The notes: generated by a model from the sequence alone, not told the origin. A DNA stretch of 64,000 bases from Dermatophilaceae bacterium Soc4.6 (GCA_039889245.1 JAZGVH010000002.1:1984001-2048000); one strand, 5' to 3'. Counted from the stretch's first letter, positions 1 through 8,180 are shown. Numbers and translations are program-made.

Positions 1-1
1 C

Positions 2-415
2 CAACGGCGACGACGTCGAGATTACCGGCAGCCTCGACCTGAGGTACTGGCCTGGCGGGATGTGCGTCATCATCCACCGCGGGCGCCTCCGACACCCGGC
101 GAGGTCGGGCCGTCGGTGATCGTCGGACACGTCGACTCGGCAGCGGCCGGCCCCTCAGTGTTCTACCACCTGTCCGAGCTGCGACCGGGGGACCGTGTCG
201 AGGTGACCCGGGTGGACCACACCGTCGCCGTGTTCGCCGTCGACAGCGTGGAAACGTACGCCAAGGCGCAGTTCCCCACTCTGCAGGTCTACGGGAACAT
301 CGACCACGCCGGCCTGCGGCTGATCACCTGCGGTGGCCCCTACATCGCGGACAAGGGCCACTACCAGGACAACATCGTCGCCTACGCCCACCTCGTCAGC
401 AGCCAGCCGGTCTGA
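2..415 (+). CDS. Partial class F-like sortase, C-terminal part
   Basis: C-terminal two thirds of a sortase, the cell-wall transpeptidase family that cleaves a sorting signal and anchors proteins. The catalytic His lies in GHVDS and the catalytic Cys in LITCGG, with the expected beta-barrel spacing between them. The frame is open to the left window edge. A GTG at 62 is the first candidate start inside the window, but it would give only about 117 aa against the roughly 200 aa usual for the family. The segment just before TPGEVGPS does not resemble the usual family sequence, so an upstream frameshift or truncation is possible. No Arg occurs in the 28 residues after the Cys, where the third catalytic residue is often found. 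The family is clear; whether the gene is functional is not. Confidence 0.7.
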   Translation, partial: QRRRRRDYRQPRPEVLAWRDVRHHPPRAPPTPGEVGPSVIVGHVDSAAAGPSVFYHLSELRPGDRVEVTRVDHTVAVFAVDSVETYAKAQFPTLQVYGNIDHAGLRLITCGGPYIADKGHYQDNIVAYAHLVSSQPV

Positions 416-440
416 CTCGATACTCGCGTACGGAAAGCCC

Positions 441-1097
441 ATGAGAGCCCGCCCCCCGACCCGATTTGCGCTCCTCGCACTGCCCCTACTTCTCGCCGGC
501 TGCGGGACCAAAGCCAGCGCCACCCACACCAGCGAGGCCGTGGCCGCCACCACGACGGCCACGACGACTACGACGGGCACTGGGGCGACCCCGTCGTCAG
601 CCGGCCCGCAGCTGGCCGACGGTATGAGCATGGCGCCGGGGGGGACGATGGCTGACCGCGTCGCCAGCCAGCCCCCACCGACGGCCAGCATGGTCTGCGG
701 CGAGGAAATACAAGGCAGCATCGAGACCCTCCTCGCCCTCCCCGGCCGGCCAGCGGGCACGAGCACCTGGGGTGACGGTCTGTTCACCTGCACCTACACC
801 CTCCCCCAGGGGCGGCTAGTGCTGTCCGTCCAGCAGTCAGCCGACCCGGCGGCAGCCATGACGTACTTCGCTACCCTCCGCAACCGCACTCGGAATGCTG
901 CGGCCCTCACCGGTCTGACCGCCCTAGGCCTGCCGGCGTTCCAAAGCGACAGCGGCATCGTCTCCTTCGTCAAGGACAACCTCACCCTCAAGGTCGACGC
1001 GACAGCCCTGACGGCAACAGTCGGGCCCCAGCGAACCTCCCGCGGCGAATTCGCCTACACGGTCGCCACGGATGTGCTCGCCTGCTGGCAGGAGTGA
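441..1097 (+). CDS. Putative secreted lipoprotein, 218 aa
   Basis: Predicted lipoprotein of unknown function. The N-terminus has a short basic stretch, a hydrophobic core and the lipobox LLAGC (residues about 13-17), so the mature protein would be lipidated on Cys and sit on the outer face of the membrane. A Thr/Ala-rich linker (residues about 25-75) precedes a globular domain of about 130 residues holding two more Cys that could form a disulfide (around VCGEE and FTCTY). The layout resembles DUF3558-like actinobacterial lipoproteins, but I cannot confirm that family. ATG at 441 was chosen because it starts directly at the signal peptide. It follows the sortase fragment by 25 bp. Confidence 0.7.
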   Translation: MRARPPTRFALLALPLLLAGCGTKASATHTSEAVAATTTATTTTTGTGATPSSAGPQLADGMSMAPGGTMADRVASQPPPTASMVCGEEIQGSIETLLALPGRPAGTSTWGDGLFTCTYTLPQGRLVLSVQQSADPAAAMTYFATLRNRTRNAAALTGLTALGLPAFQSDSGIVSFVKDNLTLKVDATALTATVGPQRTSRGEFAYTVATDVLACWQE

Positions 1098-1351
1098 GCC
1101 CGGTTACCTGTGGTCCATGCCAAACGTCGCAAGTGCCTGGCCACGGTGCCCGAGCGGTGCACGTATCAGGGCGTCACCGTGCCGGAACGTGCCGCGACCG
1201 AGGTCCCTGGACGGCCGGCGGCTGCCCATCCCCCTCCGAACGACGGGCGAGGCCGCCAGCGCCACGCGTTGGGTCCTCGAGGTCCCGGGGGCACTGCTGC
1301 CCACGGCCCGCACCTCCACCCCCTACGAGGTGGGGACGTCACGTCGCGCGT

Positions 1352-1357
1352 TAGCCT
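1352..1357 (+). promoter_or_regulatory. -10 element TAGCCT of a leaderless promoter
   Basis: TAGCCT matches the actinobacterial -10 pattern TAnnnT and ends 6 nt before the ATG at 1364. Transcription would begin at or next to the start codon. No Shine-Dalgarno sequence is present. The same arrangement recurs at several other genes in the window. Confidence 0.55.
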
Positions 1358-1363
1358 CGATGG

Positions 1364-2089
1364 ATGAGCGACATCAACTTCTACTTCGACCCGGTCTGCC
1401 CCTTCGCGTGGATGACCAGCAAGTGGGTCCGCCAGGTCATGCAACAGCGCGACTACAGCGTGGACTGGCGCTTCATCTCCTTGCGCCTGATCAACGCCGA
1501 GGTGGACTACGACGCGCAGTTCCCGCCCGAGTACGAAGCGGGGCACACCGCCGGGCTGAGGCTGCTGCGGGTCGCCGCCGCGGCCCGGGCCGAGTTCGGG
1601 CCGGCGGCGGTCGGCCGGTTGTATGAGGCGTTCGGGGCGCACATCTTCGAGACACCCCCGGCAGGGGCTGATGACCTGGCTGCGAGGGAGCGCCGCGGCA
1701 CGGCCGCGTTCGTTCAGCCCATCCTGGCCGAGGCTGGCCTCCCCGACCGGTTGGCCGAGGCGCTGGACGACGTCAGCTACGACACGGTGATCCGCTCCGA
1801 GACCGACGAGGCGCTGACCTTGACCGGTCGGGACGTCGGCACCCCGATCATTCACTTCCAGCCCCCCACGGGGGTGGCGTTCTTCGGCCCGGTCATCAGC
1901 CGCCTCCCCGACGAGGCCGACGCTGCCGCCTTGTGGGACCACGTCGTGGGCCTGGCCTCTTTCCCCGGCTTCGCCGAGCTGAAACGCAGCCTGCGCGAAC
2001 AGCCCCAGCTGGCCGCATTCGGCGTCACCGACGGCTCCGTCGGCGTCGAGGAAGACTGGCACGGCGGCAGCCGCCGACTCAAGAAGTAG
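1364..2089 (+). CDS. Mycothiol-dependent nitroreductase (Rv2466c)-like DsbA-fold protein
   Basis: 241-aa protein of the DsbA/FrnE thioredoxin superfamily, closest in pattern to Mycobacterium Rv2466c, an oxidoreductase that uses mycothiol. The N-terminal beta strand runs into FDPVCPFAW (residues 8-16), where the family active site Cys-Pro-x-Cys would be; here the second Cys is Ala (CPFA), giving a monothiol centre. A helical insertion follows, then the cis-Pro loop GTPIIHF (near residue 161), which is a hallmark of the fold. Its likely role is cytosolic thiol-disulfide or quinone/nitro reduction. The start is supported by a -10 box 6 nt upstream and by homologous N-termini beginning just before the first strand. 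It has no operon partner. Confidence 0.85.
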   Translation: MSDINFYFDPVCPFAWMTSKWVRQVMQQRDYSVDWRFISLRLINAEVDYDAQFPPEYEAGHTAGLRLLRVAAAARAEFGPAAVGRLYEAFGAHIFETPPAGADDLAARERRGTAAFVQPILAEAGLPDRLAEALDDVSYDTVIRSETDEALTLTGRDVGTPIIHFQPPTGVAFFGPVISRLPDEADAAALWDHVVGLASFPGFAELKRSLREQPQLAAFGVTDGSVGVEEDWHGGSRRLKK

Positions 2090-2793
2090 CACCACGCAGC
2101 GCCGTGCGCATCCGCTGGAAGCAGCATGGTTGGGCGCGCCGCACCTGCCTGACCGGCCCCAACCAACGTTCCGGTATGACGGTCCGCGTCGAGAGTGCCC
2201 GGGAGTGCCCCGGAATCTTCTTTCGGACCGGGAAGGGCCAGCATCCGAGGGACCTCAGTCCGGTCAGTCGGAGGGTCAGGCACGAGCACACGGCGGTCAG
2301 GTCGAGACCATGAGCTCGAGGAGGCGGCTATGGCCGCCGAGGACGACGTCGACCCAGAGGGCGGTGTCCTTGATGTGGAGCGGGACCCGTCGTCCGTGGC
2401 GGGCCAGGGCGAGCGCTACCGCCGCATCGCACGCCACCGAGGGAAGAAGAAAGCCATCGTCGCGGTCGGCCGGTCCAGCCTGTTCATCATCTGGCACCTC
2501 CCTGACCGAGGCAGCCGTCGCCCGACCCCAGCCCGGCTCCGCTCCGCCGGCAAGCCGTCGCCTCCCTACTCACAATCCATTTTCGAACGAGGTGCGACCG
2601 CTCGGTCAGCTAGCGGATCCGCCCGCCGCGCGGTCCCGAGCCTTCCCACCGTGGCACAAATGTCCTTATAGGCCCCGAAAGGGTATGCGAAAGTCGTTGT
2701 AGCACAGACCAATCCGGCTCGCCGGGTGCACCGGGGTCGTTAAACTTGGCGTGCCCCGTGAGGCAAGGGGCTCTTCACAACAAGGGAGTTGCA
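2090..2793. other. 704-bp intergenic region with IS debris
   Basis: Apart from the IS110 fragment annotated separately, this stretch contains no reading frame with convincing protein character. Several frames are open on both strands only because of the high GC content. The last 50 bp should carry the promoter of the Tat-protein/DUF4331 operon; I did not find a clear -10 box there. Confidence 0.6.
2405..2500 (+). pseudogene. IS110-family transposase C-terminal remnant
   Basis: About 32 codons (GERYRRIARHRGKKKAIVAV and the following hydrophobic stretch ending IIWHL) match the conserved C-terminal Transposase_20 region of IS110 elements, where RYRRIAxRRGxxKA is typical. Neither the upstream DEDD domain nor the usual tail is present, and no inverted repeats were seen. 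It is a decayed fragment marking past insertion. Confidence 0.65.
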
Positions 2794-3060
2794 ATGAAGG
2801 ACGCGACGCGGCGAGGGTTCCTCGCCATCAGCGGAGCAGGGGTGGCCGCAGCAGCGGTGGCCCCCAGCGCCATGGCAGCCGGACGACCGGCCGCCGACAG
2901 CAAGCAGGAGCAGGCCGCGGCATCCGGAGCGATGCTGGCCTACGTGCACGACGCCTCCAAGGGTGAGGTCACCCTGATGAAGGGCGAGAACGAGATCGTG
3001 GTCCGCGACGCCGCCCTGGTGCGCGCCCTGGCCAAGCACGCCGCGAAGATGGGGAAGTGA
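2794..3060 (+). CDS. Small Tat-exported protein, 88 aa
   Basis: Small secreted protein of unknown function. The N-terminus carries a twin-arginine motif (RRGFLA, residues 6-11) and a hydrophobic Ala/Val segment ending near AMAAG, so it should be exported folded by the Tat system. The mature part is about 55 residues and ends in a basic helix. It contains the pattern LAYVHDASKGEVTLM, seen in small Tat proteins that sit beside redox or DUF4331 genes. A purine-rich ribosome site (AAGGGAG) lies 6-7 nt upstream of the chosen ATG. It is only 4 bp from the next gene, so the two are co-translated and probably act together in the envelope. No cofactor ligand is evident. Confidence 0.75.
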   Translation: MKDATRRGFLAISGAGVAAAAVAPSAMAAGRPAADSKQEQAAASGAMLAYVHDASKGEVTLMKGENEIVVRDAALVRALAKHAAKMGK

Positions 3061-3064
3061 CGCC

Positions 3065-4447
3065 ATGAGCAGCCACCGCGAAGCACCGGAGATCTCCAAG
3101 GACCCGGTCGCCGACAACACCGACGTCTACGCGTTCGTCTCCCCCGACAAGCCCGACACCGTCACCCTCATCGCCAACTTCATCCCGCTCCAGGCGCCGA
3201 GCGGCGGCCCGAACTTCTACGAGTTCGGCGACGACGTCACCTACAAGATCCACATCTGCAACAGCGGCGACGGCATCCCCGACATCTCCTACGCCTTCAA
3301 CTTCAACACCACGATCCGCAACCCGAAGACGTTCCTCTACAACACCGGCCCGATCAACTCGATCGACGACCCGAACTTCAACCGCCCGCAGAGCTACGTC
3401 GTGCGTCGCTACACGCGTGACGGCAGCGGCGGCGAGGTGCTCGGTCGCAACCTGTCCGTGCCCCCGTGCAACGTCGGCGTCCGCAGCACCCCGAACTACG
3501 CCAAGCTCGGCCAGCAGGCCGTGCACGGCATCAAGGGCGGTCGCACGGTCTTCGCCGGGCAGCGCTCGGACGCCTTCTTCGTCGACACCGGCTCGATCTT
3601 CGACCTCGGCGCCCTGCGCCCCTTCCAGAACCTCCACCTGATCCCCTCCGCCGCCGCGGCCGGTGTCAACGGGTTGCAGGGCTTCAACGTGCACACCGTC
3701 GCGATCCAGGTGCCGATCTCGGACCTCACCCGCGACGGCAGCGTGCCCACCGACGTCATGGACGCCAAGTCCACCATCGGGGTATGGGCCGCCGCGTACC
3801 GCCGCAAGTCCTCGGTGTGGGACGAGGAGACCGGCACACGCGACGACCACGGTGGCTGGGTCCAGGTCTCACGCCTGGCCAACCCGCTGTTCAACGAGGT
3901 CATTGTCCCCATGGCCGAGAAAGACCGGTGGAACAGCCAGGCCCCGGTCGCGGACGGGCAGTACGCCGAGTACGTGACCGCGCCCGAGCTCGGGGGCCTG
4001 CTGCCCGTGCTCTACCCGGGGGTCTTCCCGAACCTCGCGGCCTACAAGAAGCCCCGCGCAGACCTGGCGGCGATCCTGCTGACCGGTATCCCCACGGGCG
4101 TCGTCCCCGGCTTCCAGAACTTCACCGGCACGGTGAAGGCCGACATGCTGCGCCTCAACGTCGCGGTCAAGCCGACGGCCAAGCCCAACAACCTCGGGCT
4201 CGTCGCCGGTGACGCAGCCGGCTTCCCCAACGGGCGCCGGATCGCCGACGACGTCGTCACCATCGAGCTGCGGGCCATCGCCGGCCTGACGATCCCGCTG
4301 GTCGACCCGTCGTTCACCCCGGACGGCGCCACCTCGGCGATCAAGGACGGCACGACCAACACCAACCTCCGCACGCTGAACGTGTTCCCCTACCTCGGGC
4401 ACCCCGCCAGCGGCTCGGAGTCACTCCCGGGCACACCCAAGCCCTGA
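3065..4447 (+). CDS. DUF4331 domain-containing protein
   Basis: 460-aa protein belonging to the DUF4331 family, recognised from its first residues (SSHREAP...DNTDVYAFVSPD) and the following NFIPLQAP and FGDDVTYKI motifs. The family is predicted to be beta-rich and extracytoplasmic in many bacteria, but its biochemical role is not established. Here there is no signal peptide of its own, although the gene directly follows a small Tat-exported partner with a 4-bp spacer. Export as a complex with that partner (hitch-hiking) is possible. A strong hairpin ends the operon right after the stop. Family assignment is sure; function is unknown. Confidence 0.9.
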   Translation: MSSHREAPEISKDPVADNTDVYAFVSPDKPDTVTLIANFIPLQAPSGGPNFYEFGDDVTYKIHICNSGDGIPDISYAFNFNTTIRNPKTFLYNTGPINSIDDPNFNRPQSYVVRRYTRDGSGGEVLGRNLSVPPCNVGVRSTPNYAKLGQQAVHGIKGGRTVFAGQRSDAFFVDTGSIFDLGALRPFQNLHLIPSAAAAGVNGLQGFNVHTVAIQVPISDLTRDGSVPTDVMDAKSTIGVWAAAYRRKSSVWDEETGTRDDHGGWVQVSRLANPLFNEVIVPMAEKDRWNSQAPVADGQYAEYVTAPELGGLLPVLYPGVFPNLAAYKKPRADLAAILLTGIPTGVVPGFQNFTGTVKADMLRLNVAVKPTAKPNNLGLVAGDAAGFPNGRRIADDVVTIELRAIAGLTIPLVDPSFTPDGATSAIKDGTTNTNLRTLNVFPYLGHPASGSESLPGTPKP

Positions 4448-4455
4448 CCCCGAAT

Positions 4456-4498
4456 GGGTGGGGCGGCGGGGCGGCAGCGCTGCCCCGCCGCCCCACCC
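4456..4498 (+). terminator. Perfect 17-bp GC-rich hairpin terminator
   Basis: Left arm at 4456-4472 and right arm at 4482-4498 pair perfectly over 17 bp around a 9-nt loop, starting 8 bp after the DUF4331 stop codon. There is no long U tract (gtttcgg follows), as is usual for GC-rich actinobacterial terminators. It should end the two-gene operon. Confidence 0.85.
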
Positions 4499-4978
4499 GT
4501 TTCGGCTCTTGCGCGGCCGCGCCAAGCACGTGCGTCGTGACGAGAGCGCCCTGGAGAGGCCCATCTGGCCGCCTGCTCTCGTCTTGTGTGGACCCTCCGG
4601 CACGGGCAGGACGTTCCTGCCGGAGGCCTAGGGTCAGCACGCCGTCGAGCAGGGGTGAAGGTCGCCTGATTCACCCGCCAGGACCTCAGGATCCTTCGGT
4701 GAAGGCACCGCGGATGGGGGACATCCCCTGGCCACTACTGACACCTTTCTTGACCGTCACCGGGCAAGTTGCACGGACCGCGCTGGGGTAGAGCTCAATG
4801 GCCTTGACACGCGTCGTCCACGAAGCCGTGGGGGGCTTGATCCCAACGCTTCCTTACGGCCTGGCCAGTCCGCGCGTCAACCGTCGGGGCCGGTCGGTCA
4901 GGGGTCGATGACGGACCACGGATGCTGGCCGTCGCTGCGGCGGGCCATAAGCCGCTTCACCGAACTGCCGTGGCGACC
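4499..4978. other. 480-bp region without a supported gene
   Basis: Located between the DUF4331 terminator and the end of a converging hydrolase gene. Open frames here have unnatural Arg/Pro/Ser-rich composition and no recognisable motif. I see no RNA gene or element end. Confidence 0.5.
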
Positions 4979-5761
4979 TCAGTCAGTGCTGTCCAAGATC
5001 AGTTGGGCGGCTTCGGTTGATGCGTCCCACTGCGGGAAGTGACCGCACCGCTCGAACCAGTGCAGCACGGCGTCGGGAAACAGCTCCGTGGCACGGGCCG
5101 CCTGTCTCGGCACGGTCACCAGGTCACGGCGCCCCCAACCGATCGTGATGCGGCCGGGGACCGTACCTGCTGGGGCGCCCTGCTGCTTGGGCCCTTTGGT
5201 CAGGGCGTCCATCGCGGCGCCAGTTGCCGGGGCATCGGCCAGCCCGGCCACGTCCGGCAGCACGATCTCGCGCGAGACCGCCCAAGGTCGCGCCGACAAC
5301 TGAGCCAACAGCACAGTTCTCCCCGCGGCGCTGCCGAGCAGTGAGGGCAACCTGCCGCGCAGCGCTCGGACCAACATGATCGAGGGCCGCAAGGTGGCAC
5401 CGAAGACGACCAGCTCGCGGTCGCTCCAGAAACCGCCGGGGTCCAAGGCCACGGTGTCGCCGCCGACTCCCCGACGCGCGAGCTCGAGCACGATTCGCCC
5501 GCCCATCGACTGGCCGACAGTCGACACCCCGTCCAGCCCCTGTTCGCGGATGAAGTCCGCGACGGAGTCGGTCAGGGTCGCGATGGAGACCTCGCCTGCC
5601 GAAGGTGGCGTCTCGCCGAACCCAGGGAGGTCGACGGCGATGACCTCACGCCGCTCCGCCAGCTGCTCGAGAATCGGCGACCACGACCGCCAGCCTGCGC
5701 CCAGGCCGTGCACAAGCAACAGCGGCCTGCCGCGACCGCGTCGGACATGATTCAACGTCAC
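4979..5761 (-). CDS. Alpha/beta-fold hydrolase
   Basis: 260-aa soluble hydrolase of the alpha/beta-hydrolase fold. The oxyanion strand is LLLVHGLGAGW (residues about 14-24), the nucleophile elbow is GQSMGG (Ser near 88), the acid is probably in the GRRDLV segment, and the catalytic His is in RCGHFPQWD near the C-terminus. The substrate cannot be deduced. GTG at 5761 is preceded by TAGCGT (5773-5768) at 6 nt, indicating a leaderless transcript and supporting this start. It stands alone, convergent with the DUF4331 operon. Confidence 0.85.
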   Translation of the reverse strand: MTLNHVRRGRGRPLLLVHGLGAGWRSWSPILEQLAERREVIAVDLPGFGETPPSAGEVSIATLTDSVADFIREQGLDGVSTVGQSMGGRIVLELARRGVGGDTVALDPGGFWSDRELVVFGATLRPSIMLVRALRGRLPSLLGSAAGRTVLLAQLSARPWAVSREIVLPDVAGLADAPATGAAMDALTKGPKQQGAPAGTVPGRITIGWGRRDLVTVPRQAARATELFPDAVLHWFERCGHFPQWDASTEAAQLILDSTD

Positions 5762-5767
5762 ACCGAG

Positions 5768-5773
5768 ACGCTA
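5768..5773 (-). promoter_or_regulatory. -10 element TAGCGT, leaderless promoter
   Basis: Read on the minus strand, TAGCGT fits TAnnnT and lies 6 nt before the GTG start of the hydrolase at 5761. No ribosome-binding site is present. Confidence 0.55.
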
Positions 5774-6026
5774 CCTCACGCATATCTCGGTCTGTTTGGC
5801 GCGCACCAGGCCACGAGTGTCGAGACCGCCGTCAGCGCAGGCAGATGACGCGCGGGCGTGTACGCAGCCCACCTCTCCGGCCGAGCGAAGCGGCTCTGGG
5901 CCGCCACCCCAAGCCGCTGCCACGTCATATTCACGAGGTGCTCATTCCAGCCGCGTGGGCGGCGATCTCTGAGGTCGTCAGGACGTCCTCGGAATGCTCG
6001 CGGCGGTCGCCGCGGTTGCCTCGCGT

Positions 6027-6551
6027 ATGACCCTCACCCCGACGCAGACCCCACCCGCGCTGTCGCTGCCGCTCACCGGCGGGGGGAGCACCGATGACCT
6101 GGCGCTGGGCAGTGGCGCCGACGGACGCTTCTCGCTGGTGGTGTTCTTCCGCGGGCTGCACTGCCCCGTGTGCCGCAAGCAGCTCGCTGAACTCGATCGA
6201 GGTCTCGGCGACCTGCGTGAGGCCGGAGTGGGCCGGGTTCTCGCGGTCAGCATGGAGACACCCGACCGCAGCGCCCAGTTGGTGCAGGAGTGGCACCTGG
6301 GTGACTTGCCGGTAGCCCATAGCCTCAGCGAGGTGTCCACGCGCGAGTGGGGCCTGTTCGTCTCCACTTCGATCAAGGACGGCGAGGCGCCGGTGTTCAA
6401 CGAGCCTGGCATGTTCGTCCTCGACGCAGACGGGACCCTGTACTGGAGCAACGTGTCCTCGATGCCGTTCGGCCGCCCGGCCCTCCACGACGTGATCGCC
6501 GGCCTGCAGTTCGCGCACAAGGCGCACTACCCCGCGCGAGGAGCTGCCTGA
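6027..6551 (+). CDS. Peroxiredoxin-like (AhpC/TSA-type) protein
   Basis: 174-aa thioredoxin-fold protein of the peroxiredoxin-like family. The strand SLVVFFRG is followed by LHCPVCRKQL, a CxxC motif at the position of the peroxidatic Cys of AhpC/TSA proteins. The downstream NEPGMFVLDADG segment corresponds to the cis-Pro region and next strand. It probably works in the cytosol as a thiol peroxidase or disulfide reductase. ATG at 6027 was chosen over the in-frame ATG at 5994 because homologues begin shortly before the first strand. It is a single gene. Confidence 0.8.
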   Translation: MTLTPTQTPPALSLPLTGGGSTDDLALGSGADGRFSLVVFFRGLHCPVCRKQLAELDRGLGDLREAGVGRVLAVSMETPDRSAQLVQEWHLGDLPVAHSLSEVSTREWGLFVSTSIKDGEAPVFNEPGMFVLDADGTLYWSNVSSMPFGRPALHDVIAGLQFAHKAHYPARGAA

Positions 6552-6725
6552 GACCGCACGCTCACGCAGCGCAGGGGGACCCCCCTCTGATGGCTTGCCG
6601 TCCTGACGGACCTCGAGATCCTCACCGTGAAGGACGACGTGGTCGGCGATACGCCTCCGGTCCTCACTCCTGGGCAACCCCGATCACTGAGCAGACTGTG
6701 GGCTCGACCGGGTTGGACCGGCGTC

Positions 6726-6755
6726 GACCTCGGTGACCTCGGTGACCTCGGTGAC
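6726..6755 (+). repeat. 9-bp tandem repeat, 3.3 copies
   Basis: The unit gacctcggt is repeated perfectly three times, followed by gac. It is in phase with the codon length, so it encodes a tripeptide repeat in every frame. It may be a slippage scar in a decayed gene. Confidence 0.8.
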
Positions 6756-6831
6756 ATCAGCCCCAGGGCGGGCTCGCCATCGACCGCTTCGACACCGCCG
6801 CGGCCGGCAGGATCTCCTACGGGCGCGGCAG

Positions 6832-7065
6832 CATACGGTCACGCCCGGCACCACCAAGAGCGACCTCGACCCGTCGCTGCCCACCGTGGCCACCGACCCG
6901 GCCCTGTGTGGCGCGCTGACCTCCGCTCCGACCGGTGGCCTGGCCACCGGCCCGGGCGGCGCCGCCGGCACCAACGGCGCGCTTACCGCGCTCGGTGGCA
7001 CGGCCCTGCTCGGTGCGGCGGGCACCGGCGTCGTCGCGGCTCGTCGTCGCCGCGTCGCGGCCTGA
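6832..7065 (+). pseudogene. Remnant of a secreted or cell-wall protein with a sorting-signal-like tail
   Basis: The frame reads VTPGTTKSDLDPSLPTVATD, then a Gly/Ala/Thr-rich stretch, then a hydrophobic segment (ALLGAAGTGVVAA) ending in RRRR. Membrane segment plus basic tail is the usual C-terminus of sortase substrates, but no LPxTG-like motif is visible. An upstream frame (around 6770-6830) reads like the preceding part of the same protein, suggesting a frameshift. No start codon with a ribosome site was found, so it is treated as a remnant. Confidence 0.35.
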
Positions 7066-7246
7066 GCCCACTGATGGCCGACGTGAGTCGGCTCGGTGGC
7101 CGCCGCAGCAGCATCGCTGCCACGGCGGCCACCGTCGTCCTCCCCGTGTGGGCGTGGTGGCGCTCGTCCTCGGTCTGCGGGGCCACGAAGGCCCGCCAGC
7201 CTCCCCTGTCGGTCGCCACGGCGACGTCGACCCTGAGCGACAAGGG

Positions 7247-7702
7247 CTAGGAGGAGACGACCTGTGAGCGGTAGCGCTCGATGATGTTCATGAACTTGTC
7301 GGTCTCCGCGGCGGGAACGCCGAGGTAGAAGAGGGTGGACTTGATCTCCATGTAGACGGCATCGAACCCGTCCTGGTCGATGCTGAGGTGCTCGTGCGCG
7401 ACGGTCATGTCGTGACCGATGTAGCACGAGGGGCCCCCGGTAGCCTCGATGGACCATGCGGTGACGAGGAATTTGTAGCCCGCGGCGTTCGCGCTGTTGC
7501 CGTGGTGTTCGTGGACCTGCGCGTTGGCGTTCACCCGGACGTTCTTGAAGAGCCTGTCGACCAGGATGTCGACGGCACCGGCGATGCCGTAGCAGCCGCC
7601 GAGACGCTCGTAGAGCGTGGCGTCGTCCGGGTGCACCTGGGCGGCGGTCGACGGGTCGGCCGCGGGAGCGAGCCGGCGGGTGTCGGGAACGTCGAGGGTC
7701 AT
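7247..7702 (-). CDS. Group I truncated haemoglobin
   Basis: 151-aa group I (trHbN-type) truncated haemoglobin. Typical motifs are LYERLGG at the start of the globin core (residues about 30-36), a DRLF stretch before the E helix, KFLVTAW, and the Gly-rich turn before a His-containing F helix (MTVAHEHLSI). It probably binds O2 and NO and detoxifies NO or reactive species in the cytosol. The start at 7702 has GAAAGGA upstream. It overlaps the stop of the upstream DUF1097 gene by 4 nt (ATGA), so translation is coupled. The N-terminal 25 residues are an extension ahead of the globin core. Confidence 0.85.
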   Translation of the reverse strand: MTLDVPDTRRLAPAADPSTAAQVHPDDATLYERLGGCYGIAGAVDILVDRLFKNVRVNANAQVHEHHGNSANAAGYKFLVTAWSIEATGGPSCYIGHDMTVAHEHLSIDQDGFDAVYMEIKSTLFYLGVPAAETDKFMNIIERYRSQVVSS

Positions 7703-8034
7703 GATGGGTGGTCCTTTCGTGGGTGAGTGAAGACTTCGTGCGGCTGACACGGCAGGCGCGTCAGGGTGATGAGGTTGCTGGAGGCGGGCGGTCCGGCACA
7801 CACGGTCCTACCCGGCCGGCCCGAGGAGAGTCCTGCGACTGCCGAGCCGAGGTTCGTGACCAACCCCGTGGTACCACCGCCGACGGCGTAGAAGCAGGCA
7901 CAGGCGGCGAACCCGACCCAGACCACCAGTGGTGTCTTCCAGTCACCGACCTGCGTCAGGACGCCGAACGCGAACCAGGTAAACAGACCGGCGAGTATGC
8001 CGATCGAGATGCCCACTGCCACTAGGCGCTTCAT
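7699..8034 (-). CDS. DUF1097-like membrane protein, possibly C-terminally altered
   Basis: 111-aa protein with an N-terminal transmembrane segment (VAVGISIGILAGLFTWFAFG) and a second around VVWVGFAACACFYAVGGG, matching the DUF1097 inner-membrane family. The usual length is about 150-160 aa with four to five helices. Here family-like sequence stops after NLGSAVAGL and is replaced by a polar, Pro-rich tail, suggesting a frameshift or a deletion that fused it to the next start codon. AAAGGAG lies 6 nt before ATG 8034, a strong ribosome site. It is translationally coupled to the truncated haemoglobin. Function is unknown. Confidence 0.65.
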   Translation of the reverse strand: MKRLVAVGISIGILAGLFTWFAFGVLTQVGDWKTPLVVWVGFAACACFYAVGGGTTGLVTNLGSAVAGLSSGRPGRTVCAGPPASSNLITLTRLPCQPHEVFTHPRKDHPS

Positions 8035-8180
8035 CTGTTCTCCTTTGAACAGGTCCACCTGGGCGCGGCCGGGGTAAAGGACGTGAAACACCCGGCCGCG
8101 GATGCGGTCGAGCGAGGTCGGTGTCACAGAGACCACCGGATTGGCGCCCCCCTCCTGGGGCCGGCTGGACGCGGACGTTC

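Larger units (their letters stand above)
6552..7246. other. 695-bp region, mostly non-coding
   Basis: Holds a short direct repeat and a degraded reading frame with a surface-protein-like tail (both listed separately). Open frames on the minus strand are shadows with a VTEVTEV-type repeat produced by the DNA repeat. No other gene is supported. Confidence 0.5.

Noticed and set aside
1166-2095. Long minus-strand frame over the Rv2466c-like gene
   Set aside because: Antisense shadow: acidic, low-complexity composition, no motif, while the plus strand encodes a clear DsbA-fold protein.
6726-6755. CRISPR-like repeat
   Set aside because: Units are 9 bp and contiguous with no spacers; no cas gene is present anywhere in the window.
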